64,000 nucleotides of DNA from Halomonas sp. CH40 (GTDB lineage: Bacteria > Pseudomonadota > Gammaproteobacteria > Pseudomonadales > Halomonadaceae). The number at the start of each line of letters is the position of its first letter. The first letter of the stretch is position 1. The translations under genes were made by a program, and so were the position numbers. Of this stretch, positions 56,696 to 64,000 are shown in pieces. The stretch covers positions 1,178,001 to 1,242,000 of the forward strand of contig CP112982.1 in NCBI GenBank assembly GCA_041875495.1, given 5' to 3'. The notes below the pieces were generated by a model that saw only the letters and a list, made by a program, of their open reading frames with translations, did not search any database and had not been told where the DNA came from.

Positions 56696-57343
56696 TTATT
56701 CAGCGTTATCGCCTTCAGTGCTTTCACCTTCGCTGTCGCTTTCTTCTTCATCACCACCACGTACCTTGACCTTGGTGACGCTGAGAATGGCGTTATCGTG
56801 ATCTTCGCCGTGGGACAGATCAACAGAAGTAACGCCTGCTGGCAGGGTCAGGTCAGACAGGTGCAGCGTCGTGCCTACCTCTACGGCGGAAATGTCGATT
56901 TCCAGGTAGTCAGGCAGATCCTTCGGCAAGCAGCTGATGGCCACTTCGTTGGCCAGGACGTGGAGTTCGCCGTCCTGATCCTTGATGCCGACACAGGTGT
57001 CTTCGCCAGCCACGTGCAGCGGCACGCTCATGGTGATTTCATGGGTAGCATCAACGCGCAGGAAGTCAGCGTGAGTCAGCAGGGGCTTGAACGGATGGCG
57101 CTGCAGGTCACGCACAACTACCTGCTGCTTCTTGCCTTCAATCACCAGCGTGATTACTGAGGAGAAGAAGGACTCATCTTCGATAGCTTTGTAAAAAGCG
57201 GTTTTTTCAACCGAAATCGACTGCGGCTCCTGAGTACCACCGTATACAACGGCAGGAACCTGCTGATTCGCACGACGCAGGCGGCGGCTCGCACCTTTCC
57301 CCAGGTCGTGGCGAATATCGGCGTTAAGGATAAAATCGGACAT
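56696..57343 (-). CDS. rplY: 50S ribosomal protein L25 (Ctc type)
   Basis: The 215-residue protein has the L25 5S-rRNA-binding domain at the start ([33 protein letters not shown]) and a longer TL5/Ctc C-terminal domain, then an acidic tail. Longer L25 proteins are normal outside the enterics. It sits after prs, a widely conserved neighbour. Confidence 0.95.
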   Translation of the reverse strand: MSDFILNADIRHDLGKGASRRLRRANQQVPAVVYGGTQEPQSISVEKTAFYKAIEDESFFSSVITLVIEGKKQQVVVRDLQRHPFKPLLTHADFLRVDATHEITMSVPLHVAGEDTCVGIKDQDGELHVLANEVAISCLPKDLPDYLEIDISAVEVGTTLHLSDLTLPAGVTSVDLSHGEDHDNAILSVTKVKVRGGDEEESDSEGESTEGDNAE

Positions 57344-57452
57344 GTTGGTTGCCTCTTGGTTAAAGTAAGGAAACGCTGCCGCCCGCGACCAGACGACAGC
57401 GTTCCCAGAAGCTCTGAAATAGAGCCGTGTATGTCAGGCTCTGATGATCACA

Positions 57453-58394
57453 TCAGTGGAACATGGCGCTGACAGATTCTTCGTTACTCACCCGACGAAT
57501 GGCTTCCGCAATCAGGCCGGCAACGCTGAGTTGGCGGATGCGCCCGCTGCGGCGTGCGGTATCTGAAAGCGGGATAGTGTCGGTCACTACCACTTCATCC
57601 AGCACGGAATTGACGATGTTGTCGACTGCCGGTCCGGAAAGAATGGGGTGAGTCGCGTAGGCGACCACGCGCTTGGCGCCGTGGTCTTTAAGGGCCTCAC
57701 CGGCTTTGCACAGCGTTCCCGCTGTATCAATCATGTCGTCAACGACGACACAGGTGCGACCTTCAATTTCGCCAATGATGTGCATGACCTGGGCCTGGTT
57801 GGCCTGGGGGCGACGCTTGTCAATAATCGCCAGATCGGCATTCAGCTGCTTGGCAATGGCACGGGCACGTACAACGCCGCCTACATCCGGTGAGACAACC
57901 ACGAGATCGCTGTAATTCTGGCGTTCGATGTCATCAAGCAGGATGGGTGAGCCGTAGACGTTGTCGACCGGCACGTCGAAGAACCCCTGAATCTGGTCGG
58001 CGTGTAGATCCATGGTCATGACGCGATCCACGCCCGCTTTGACCATCATGTCAGCCACGACCTTGGCCGAGATGGGAACCCGAGCGGAGCGTACCCGGCG
58101 ATCCTGGCGGGCATAGCCAAAGTAGGGCATTACCGCCGTGATACGCGTTGCCGAAGCGCGGCGCAGGGCATCCACCATCAGGATCATTTCCATCAGGTTG
58201 TCATTGGTCGGTGCACAGGTAGACTGCAGGATGAAAGCATCCTTACCGCGCACGTTTTCGTTGATTTCAACCGCGATTTCACCGTCGCTGAACTGTCCGA
58301 CTGTCGCATTACCCATGCGGCTGTCAAGGCTGTCAGCAACCTTACGAGCGAGCTCGGGATTGGCGTTCCCGGCGAAAACCATCAATTTTGACAC
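57453..58394 (-). CDS. prs: Ribose-phosphate pyrophosphokinase
   Basis: The 313-residue protein has the PRPP synthetase signature [17 protein letters not shown], the PPi loop and the PRPP-binding [12 protein letters not shown]. It makes PRPP from ribose 5-phosphate and ATP for nucleotide, His and Trp synthesis. It follows tRNA-Gln and ispE, the usual order in this group. Confidence 0.98.
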   Translation of the reverse strand: MSKLMVFAGNANPELARKVADSLDSRMGNATVGQFSDGEIAVEINENVRGKDAFILQSTCAPTNDNLMEMILMVDALRRASATRITAVMPYFGYARQDRRVRSARVPISAKVVADMMVKAGVDRVMTMDLHADQIQGFFDVPVDNVYGSPILLDDIERQNYSDLVVVSPDVGGVVRARAIAKQLNADLAIIDKRRPQANQAQVMHIIGEIEGRTCVVVDDMIDTAGTLCKAGEALKDHGAKRVVAYATHPILSGPAVDNIVNSVLDEVVVTDTIPLSDTARRSGRIRQLSVAGLIAEAIRRVSNEESVSAMFH

Positions 58395-58452
58395 GCGCAG
58401 CCACCTTTGCAGTGTTGAGATTCGTGGGAGAGAACGCCATTTAATGCTGAGT

Positions 58453-58527
58453 TGGCTGGGGTACCAGGATTCGAACCTGGGAATGCCGATACCAAAAACC
58501 GGTGCCTTACCACTTGGCGATACCCCA
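58453..58527 (-). tRNA. tRNA-Gln (TTG)
   Basis: A 75-base gene with encoded CCA. The acceptor arms TGGGGTA and TACCCCA pair and the anticodon is TTG. It lies between ispE and prs on the same strand and is probably processed from their transcript. Confidence 0.96.
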
Positions 58528-58607
58528 GCAGGATGAACTGCCTGACTGGCCAGAAATCATTCGACCAGTATCAGCAATATCAGTGCCAGATTCAGCACAG
58601 GGTGCGT

Positions 58608-59486
58608 TCAGTCACCCAGAGCAACATGGAGAGGAGAGCGATTCAGCCCTTTGGCTACCCAGGCGGGCCAATGCTCAAGTGCCTTGTTGGCAACATCAAC
58701 AGCCTCTGCCTGGTGTGTAAAACCAGCAAAAATACAGGCGCCCGTGCCGGTCAAACGTGTGTCTGCGAAGCCCCCAAGCCACTCGATGGCTGCCGCAATT
58801 GGCGGATAAGCCCGAGTAACCACGGCTTCACAGTCATTGCGCCATGACGACGCTCCCCCCTGCAATGCGCGCGCCATGGTAATAGGCGGCGTGTTGCGTG
58901 TCAATTGTGGATCCTTGAACACCTCAGGCGTTGAAACGCTAACCCCTGGGTGAATGACCACAAACCAGGGCGTATCCAGAGTGACCGGGGTGAGCCGTTC
59001 GCCAATCCCTTCTGCCCAGGCGCTGGTGCCATGTATGAAGACCGGCACATCGGCGCCCAGCCTTAAACCCAGCTCGGCAAGCTGATCAGGAGAAAGGCCG
59101 AGTTGCCACAGCTGGTTAAGGCCGACGAGGGTGGTGGCGGCGTTTGAGCTACCACCTCCCAGGCCGCCTCCCATGGGTAGTGTTTTGTCTTCAATGGCCA
59201 GGGTAGCGCCAAGGGGGCAGCCCGTGGTGTCTTGTAACAGGCGGGCGGCGCGCATTACCAGATTGTCCTCGCTGGCGATATCAGCAAGATCATCGCGCAG
59301 TACCAGCTGGCCATCCTGGCGCAGCGTGAAAGTCAGCGTATCGCACAGGTCAATCAGCTGGAACAGGGTCTGTAACTCGTGATAGCCATCCGCACGCTGG
59401 CCAACGATATTCAATAGCCGATTAAGCTTGGCCGGAGCGGGGAGTCTCAGAGTGTGTGCGGCAGCTGCTGGGGGAGACACTTGCAT
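58608..59486 (-). CDS. ispE: 4-diphosphocytidyl-2-C-methyl-D-erythritol kinase
   Basis: The 292-residue GHMP kinase has PAKLNRLLNIVGQRADGYHE at the start, the ATP-binding GGGLGGGSSNAA and the C-terminal LTGTGACIFAGF. It is the fourth step of the MEP isoprenoid pathway. It lies between lolB and tRNA-Gln, in conserved order. Confidence 0.96.
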   Translation of the reverse strand: MQVSPPAAAAHTLRLPAPAKLNRLLNIVGQRADGYHELQTLFQLIDLCDTLTFTLRQDGQLVLRDDLADIASEDNLVMRAARLLQDTTGCPLGATLAIEDKTLPMGGGLGGGSSNAATTLVGLNQLWQLGLSPDQLAELGLRLGADVPVFIHGTSAWAEGIGERLTPVTLDTPWFVVIHPGVSVSTPEVFKDPQLTRNTPPITMARALQGGASSWRNDCEAVVTRAYPPIAAAIEWLGGFADTRLTGTGACIFAGFTHQAEAVDVANKALEHWPAWVAKGLNRSPLHVALGD

Positions 59487-59496
59487 ACTGGGGCCC

Positions 59497-60138
59497 TTAT
59501 TGGCTATCCGGTTGCCATTGATTGATCACCAGGGTAATTCTCACCTCGTCATACTCCATTACCAGACGGCGGGGCAGCCAGAGTTCGTCGGTGCGTTCCC
59601 AGTCGCGATAGTCAATCGTCCAGCCGTCCTGGGTCAGGTGGCTGGGGAAGCCAAGTTCGTCGGTTTCGAGCTGATAGCTTTGTTCTTCATCCGGCAGGCC
59701 ACGCACCCAGAAGGGCATGGCGCTGACGGGCAGCGACCAGCCCAGCTGCTCTTCCATCAAGGCCTCGGGGGATTCAGCTTCAAAGCGTCCTTCGTTGTTG
59801 GTCAGGCTGAAGCGTCCTTCGCGGCCTTCAAGTACGGTGCGCCCACCACCAAAGGGGCCGCTGACCAGCAGGCGAAAGTAATGCGGGTACTGGTTCCAGT
59901 CGAGGTTGGCGCTGGTGTTTTCTTCAGGGGAGCGCAAACCCGCCTTGCCGGCCAGCTTCCAGGTTTCCAGGGCCTCCAGTGATGCTTGCTGGGATTCCCA
60001 CTGGCCGGACTGGCGGCTGCCATCATCGACAGGTGTTGATGTGGCGCAGCCAGTGAGCAGGGCAAGCGACAGTATGATGGTGGTAAAGCCGCTGGGTGAA
60101 AAGCGGCGCAGGATGTGCGGGATGGCGAGGGTAGGCAT
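59497..60138 (-). CDS. lolB: Outer membrane lipoprotein receptor LolB
   Basis: The 213-residue protein has a lipoprotein signal (LALLTGC) and a LolB-like beta-barrel cradle region with QWPHYFRLLVSGPFGGG-like and RLVMEYDEVRITLVINQW segments. LolB accepts lipoproteins from LolA and inserts them in the outer membrane. The ATG at 60138 has TGGAG five bases upstream. ispE follows after 10 bases. Confidence 0.92.
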   Translation of the reverse strand: MPTLAIPHILRRFSPSGFTTIILSLALLTGCATSTPVDDGSRQSGQWESQQASLEALETWKLAGKAGLRSPEENTSANLDWNQYPHYFRLLVSGPFGGGRTVLEGREGRFSLTNNEGRFEAESPEALMEEQLGWSLPVSAMPFWVRGLPDEEQSYQLETDELGFPSHLTQDGWTIDYRDWERTDELWLPRRLVMEYDEVRITLVINQWQPDSQ

Positions 60139-60231
60139 CTTGACTCCATTCAAAAAAGTAGCGTGTGGGCAGAGAGCGTGTGGACAAATCAGCGAGGTAA
60201 GCCCAGCAGTGTAAGCCCTGTGGTGTAAATA

Positions 60232-62001
60232 TCAGGGCGCCAGGCTGGGCAGCCGCTCCAACAGTTCATCAATAGCAGGATGCTCGCTGGTCTGACGCAT
60301 CAGGGCGTCGATTAGTTCACGGGCTTCTTCGTTGCGGCCTAGTGCATGCAGTACTTCAGCCAGATGGGCGGCTATTTCCTGATCCGGCATGGCCGCAAAA
60401 GCGCGCTGTAGCCAGTCAAGTGCACGTTGAGGTTGGCCCTGGCGGTAATAGACCCAGCCCATGCTATCCAGTACGGCAGGGTCATTGGGCGCCAGTTCGT
60501 AGGCACGTTCAATCAGACGCTGGGCTTCGTCAAGGCGTCCGTCAAGGTTTTCATCTGCCAGCGTATAGCCCAGGGCGTTCAGCGCATTGGCGTTGTCCGG
60601 CTCATTGGCCAGCAGACGCTTGAGGTCAGCTTCCATCTGCTCCAGGTCTCCGGCTTCCCAGGCCCGCATGGCGCGTTGATATAACAAGGTGCTGTCATCC
60701 GGCGTGCGGGCCAGTTCGCGGTCAAGCAGTTGGTCGGCTTCCTGGCTCTGGCCATATTCATCAAGCAGCTGTATTTCCAGCGTCAACAGGCTGTTGTAAT
60801 ACTCATCATGCGCCATGCGCTCAATGCGCAGAAACGCCCGGGCATCCAGAAGGCGCTGGTTGTCGATCAACATGCCAGCCGCTCGGGCGCGGGCAGGGAT
60901 GAATTCATCACCTTCGCCAACCTGGCGGAAGTAAAGCAGGGCGTTATCAATTTCCTGCTCGGCCAGGGCGATTTCGCCCAGCAGGATATAGACAAGGTCC
61001 GGGATTTGCGGTTGGCCTATAAAAGGTTGCAGCAATTGTTGAGCGGGTTCGGGATAGCCTTCATCCAGATAAAGCTGGGAGAGCGCCAGGCGCAGTTCAT
61101 CACCGCCTTGATGATTTTCAAGCAGCTGATCGGTTTGTTGCTGTGCAGCGTCGATATTACCCAGGCGAATTTCCGCTTGAGCCAGCAACAGAATGAAGCG
61201 GACATCTTCCGGGTTATCGGCAAGCCCCTGACGGGCAGCCTGACGCGCCTTTGTGTAGTCCTGGGTTTCCAGCCCCAGGCGTGCAACGGCCAGCCACAGT
61301 GGGCGGCCGTTGCCACCCTGTGCCCTGGCGGCCTCCAGATTGGCTTCAGCCGCCTGGGTATCGCCCAAGGCGATTTCCAGCAGGGCGGTCGCAATCAGGG
61401 GGTCGCTTTGCAGGCTTGCGGCGTCCTGTGTGGATACATAGGCGCGCAGGCGCTCAAGCAGGGCAGGAAGAGGGCCGTTTTCAGCGATGGCAAATTCCGC
61501 AAGAGCAGTCAGGTCGGTATCTTCTCCCGCCTGGGCAATGGCCAGGCGCTGTTCAAGGCTTTCAACCCACTGCCCTTGCTGCAGGGCAATAGCGGCCAGC
61601 AAACGGTTCGGCGCAGTGGTATCCGGGGCCAGTGCCTGCCAGCGGCGGGTAGCGGTGAGCAGAAGCTCAGGGGCATCACTGTAACGCGCGGTAAAGGTGG
61701 CGCGTTCGGCCAGGGCGGCGACAGGATAGCGCTGGGTGGCATCCAGGTAGCCCTGGCTTGCACGCTGGTAGTCGCCACGCTGAGCAGCCAGTTCGGCGCC
61801 GAGCAATAGGCTCAGGCCTTCAGCATCAAGGCCTTGGGTGATAGGCGGCGCGTTTTGCAGTGGGTTGTCATCGGCCACGGTAAAGGAAGACGAGCTGGAC
61901 GAGTTGGCGACCAGCTGACAGCCTCCCAGCATCAGCATCGTTATAAGAACAATGGCCATGGCGGGAAATGGGGTGTGTTGAACAGCACTTGAGCGTGGCA
62001 T
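60232..62001 (-). CDS. TPR-repeat outer-membrane-type lipoprotein
   Basis: The 589-residue protein has a lipoprotein signal ending LMLGGC, a Ser-rich linker and then many tetratricopeptide repeats to the end (for example NALNALGYTLADENLDGRLDEA followed by NDPAVLDSMGWVYYRQGQ). It lies upstream of lolB and divergent from hemA, exactly where gammaproteobacteria keep a TPR lipoprotein of unknown function. The Cys anchors it to a membrane, and the repeats suggest a scaffold role. Confidence 0.9.
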   Translation of the reverse strand: MPRSSAVQHTPFPAMAIVLITMLMLGGCQLVANSSSSSSFTVADDNPLQNAPPITQGLDAEGLSLLLGAELAAQRGDYQRASQGYLDATQRYPVAALAERATFTARYSDAPELLLTATRRWQALAPDTTAPNRLLAAIALQQGQWVESLEQRLAIAQAGEDTDLTALAEFAIAENGPLPALLERLRAYVSTQDAASLQSDPLIATALLEIALGDTQAAEANLEAARAQGGNGRPLWLAVARLGLETQDYTKARQAARQGLADNPEDVRFILLLAQAEIRLGNIDAAQQQTDQLLENHQGGDELRLALSQLYLDEGYPEPAQQLLQPFIGQPQIPDLVYILLGEIALAEQEIDNALLYFRQVGEGDEFIPARARAAGMLIDNQRLLDARAFLRIERMAHDEYYNSLLTLEIQLLDEYGQSQEADQLLDRELARTPDDSTLLYQRAMRAWEAGDLEQMEADLKRLLANEPDNANALNALGYTLADENLDGRLDEAQRLIERAYELAPNDPAVLDSMGWVYYRQGQPQRALDWLQRAFAAMPDQEIAAHLAEVLHALGRNEEARELIDALMRQTSEHPAIDELLERLPSLAP

Positions 62002-62172
62002 GCATCCCTCGATTCGTTGGCCGGATGTCCAGCATAGCGGCTTGCAGGAAGATGGCAAAGTGGTATGGGCCTGTTGAGGGTGGATTGTGATAGAATCATC
62101 GCCTCAATATTTTGCATCAGCAAGCATCCATCTCACGTTTCAGACCGACACACTAGCGAAGACGCACAACGC

Positions 62173-63483
62173 ATGACGCTTCTTGCCTTGGGAATTAATC
62201 ATCGTACCGCCACGGTTGCCGTGCGCGAGCAGGTCGCTTTCACGCCGGCGCAGCTTGAACGTGCGCTGGAGGAATTGCGTAGTCTGCCACAAATCAGTGA
62301 GGCGGCGGTGTTATCGACGTGTAATCGCACCGAGCTCTACTGTGTGACAGACGCTGCTGGCGAGCAAACCGTACTTAAATGGCTAGGACGCTTTCACAAC
62401 CTGCATGTCGATGAACTGGCGCGCTGCGCCTATCATTATCTGGATGGTGATGCAGCGCGTCATTTGATGCGCGTGGCCGTGGGGCTGGATTCCATGGTGC
62501 TGGGTGAACCGCAGATTCTGGGCCAACTCAAGGATGCCTACCAGCAGGCGCGTGATGCGCGTGGGCTGGGGGGCGAACTTGAGCGCCTGTTTCAACACAC
62601 CTTTGCCGTCGCCAAACAGGTGCGCACCGAAACCGGGATCGGTAAGAACCCGGTTTCAGTGGCCTATGCGGCGGTGAGCATGGCCAGCCGCATTTTTGAT
62701 GACTTCAGCCGTTCACGGGCGCTGCTCATTGGTGCGGGCGAAACCATTGAACTGGTGGCCCGCCACCTGAGTGAAGCCGGGGTGCGCCAGCTGACCGTCG
62801 CCAACCGCACCCGCGAACGGGCTGAGGGGATTTCGGCTGCGCTTGGAGGCAATGCCATCACGCTGTCGGAAATTCCCGATGCGCTGGAACATGCTGACAT
62901 TGTGATTTCCTCTACCGCCGCGCCCTTGCCGATTGTGGGTAAGGGCATGATGGAGCGCGCCCTTAAGAAGCGTCGTCACCGGCCGGTGTTCATGGTGGAT
63001 ATTGCCGTACCACGGGATATCGAGCCGGAAGTTGGCGAACTCGCGGATGTATTTCTGTACACCGTGGACGATCTGGAAGAAGTGATTGAGGAAAATCGTC
63101 GCCATCGTCAGGTGGCGGCAGATCAGGCCGAATCGCTGATCGAACACGGTGTCAGCAGCTGGCAGCATGAACGCCGGGTGCGCCTTGGTGGCCACCTGAT
63201 ACGTGAATATCGCCAGCACGGTGAATCACTGCGTGACATGACACGGGATCAGGCGCTGGAGCGCCTGGCCCGCGGTGAAGACCCTGCCGCAGTGGTCGAG
63301 CGTCTGGCCCATCAGCTGGCCAATCGCCTGATGCACCAGCCGACCCAGTCGATCCGTGATGCTGCCTCTGTCGAGGAGCATGCACTGCTGGCCGCTGCAC
63401 CGCGTTTATTGCTGCCGGCCAAAGCCGCTTTTGAAACCCCACCTGCCGCCAAGCGCCGCCAGAAGGATAATTCACCCGCATGA
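62173..63483 (+). CDS. hemA: Glutamyl-tRNA reductase
   Basis: The 436-residue protein has the N-terminal TLLALGINHRTATVAVRE, the catalytic Cys50 in LSTCNRTELY, and the NADP-binding ALLIGAGETIELVARHL. It makes glutamate-1-semialdehyde from Glu-tRNA, the first committed step of haem synthesis by the C5 route. The ATG at 62173 is the family start; earlier in-frame ATGs lie in the promoter region. It overlaps prfA by four bases (ATGA). Confidence 0.97.
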   Translation: MTLLALGINHRTATVAVREQVAFTPAQLERALEELRSLPQISEAAVLSTCNRTELYCVTDAAGEQTVLKWLGRFHNLHVDELARCAYHYLDGDAARHLMRVAVGLDSMVLGEPQILGQLKDAYQQARDARGLGGELERLFQHTFAVAKQVRTETGIGKNPVSVAYAAVSMASRIFDDFSRSRALLIGAGETIELVARHLSEAGVRQLTVANRTRERAEGISAALGGNAITLSEIPDALEHADIVISSTAAPLPIVGKGMMERALKKRRHRPVFMVDIAVPRDIEPEVGELADVFLYTVDDLEEVIEENRRHRQVAADQAESLIEHGVSSWQHERRVRLGGHLIREYRQHGESLRDMTRDQALERLARGEDPAAVVERLAHQLANRLMHQPTQSIRDAASVEEHALLAAAPRLLLPAKAAFETPPAAKRRQKDNSPA

Positions 63484-64000
63484 AAGAGTCGCTGCGCCAA
63501 CGTCTGGATAGTTTTGTAGAACGTTTTGAAGAGCTGTCGCTGCTGTTATCAGAGCCTGATGTGATTCACGATCAGCAGCGCTTCCGCGATTATTCGCGTG
63601 AGTATTCTGAGCTGGAAGCCCTGGTGTCCCATTGGCAGCGCTACCGTGATATCGAAGGTGATATCGATGCTGCCGAACAGCTGATGCGCGACAGCGACGC
63701 TGACATGCGTGAGCTGGCGGAAATGGAGCTGTATGAAGGGCGTGACAAGCTGGAGGCGCTTGAAATTGAGCTCAAGCGTCTACTGGTGCCCAAAGACCCG
63801 GACGATGGCCGCGGCGTGTTTCTGGAAATTCGCGCAGGCACAGGGGGCGATGAAGCCGCACTGTTTGCGGGCGATCTGTTTCGGATGTACTCCCGCTATG
63901 CTGAAAAACGCGGCTGGAAGGTTGAGGTTATCAGCGCCAGTCACGGTGAAATGGGCGGCTACAAGGAAATCATTTCGCGTATCAAGGGGGATAGCGTCTA
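63480..64000 (+). CDS. prfA: Peptide chain release factor 1, N-terminal part (partial)
   Basis: The first 173 residues are present before the right edge. They form the long N-terminal helix domain and the beginning of domain 2 with FLEIRAGTGGDEAALFAGDLFRMY (RF1/RF2 family); the GGQ loop lies outside. hemA-prfA order fits RF1. It starts within the hemA stop (ATGA). Confidence 0.95.
   Translation, partial: MKESLRQRLDSFVERFEELSLLLSEPDVIHDQQRFRDYSREYSELEALVSHWQRYRDIEGDIDAAEQLMRDSDADMRELAEMELYEGRDKLEALEIELKRLLVPKDPDDGRGVFLEIRAGTGGDEAALFAGDLFRMYSRYAEKRGWKVEVISASHGEMGGYKEIISRIKGDSV

Noticed and set aside
60730..61809. A 359-codon plus-strand frame opposite the TPR lipoprotein
   Set aside because: The minus-strand protein has a lipobox and TPR repeats. 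The plus frame is an antisense shadow.

Overview
The window is a GC-rich gammaproteobacterial chromosome segment, most likely from Halomonas or a close relative (Halomonadaceae). This rests on gene order and protein character: miaB-ybeZ-ybeY-corC-lnt, hemA-prfA divergent from a TPR lipoprotein-lolB-ispE-tRNA-prs-rplY-pth-ychF run, a class I PHA synthase with a phasin, a PA3496-type small protein and ovothiol synthase. No 16S rRNA is present, so the genus is an inference. Nearly every stretch is densely coding. I see no phage, insertion sequence or CRISPR array.

Layout. 1-2.2 kb: end of purD, a thioesterase, a PrkB-type phosphoribulokinase-family gene and a HIT protein. 2.2-4.6 kb: a selenium-binding protein/methanethiol oxidase homologue fused end-to-start with a polytopic membrane protein gene. 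4.6-11 kb: an SDR, the ABC-F factor EttA, a PA3496-like small protein, a short LOV blue-light receptor, an MFS and a DMT transporter. 11-18 kb: tesA divergent from ybbA-ybbP, a two-domain polyphosphate:AMP phosphotransferase and glyA. 18-25 kb: a membrane diguanylate cyclase, an AEC transporter, tRNA-Arg, a RES-Xre toxin-antitoxin pair, a second DMT transporter and an amidase. 25-34 kb: ovoA, an ADP-ribosylglycohydrolase, a secreted VWA protein with five tandem repeats, thiO, a CoA-transferase and a DJ-1/PfpI protein. 34-41 kb: an M42-like peptidase, an alpha/beta hydrolase, a patatin, a Smr protein, prmB and aroC. 41-44 kb: a PHA cluster (DUF6489 protein, phasin, phaC). 44-50 kb: lnt-corC-ybeY-ybeZ-miaB on the minus strand. 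50-54.7 kb: three tandem tRNA-Asn genes, an ArsR regulator, prc, an M18 aminopeptidase and tRNA-Met. 54.7-64 kb: ychF, pth, rplY, prs, tRNA-Gln, ispE, lolB and a TPR lipoprotein on the minus strand, then hemA and the start of prfA on the plus strand.

How the genes work together. Many belong to core housekeeping: purine, haem, thiamine, chorismate and isoprenoid synthesis, lipoprotein maturation and sorting, and translation factors. Around them is an accessory layer tied to carbon storage (PHA), polyphosphate-linked nucleotide metabolism, thiol and sulfur chemistry (OvoA, SBP56), light sensing (LOV) and c-di-GMP signalling.

The points most worth a second look are: a 5' remnant of thiO left on the far side of the VWA gene, showing that this block was rearranged; the SBP56-membrane protein pair; the short LOV receptor with a stack of inverted repeats beside it; the DUF6489-phasin-phaC cluster with two hairpins before phaC; and a promoter plus palindrome in front of ovoA.
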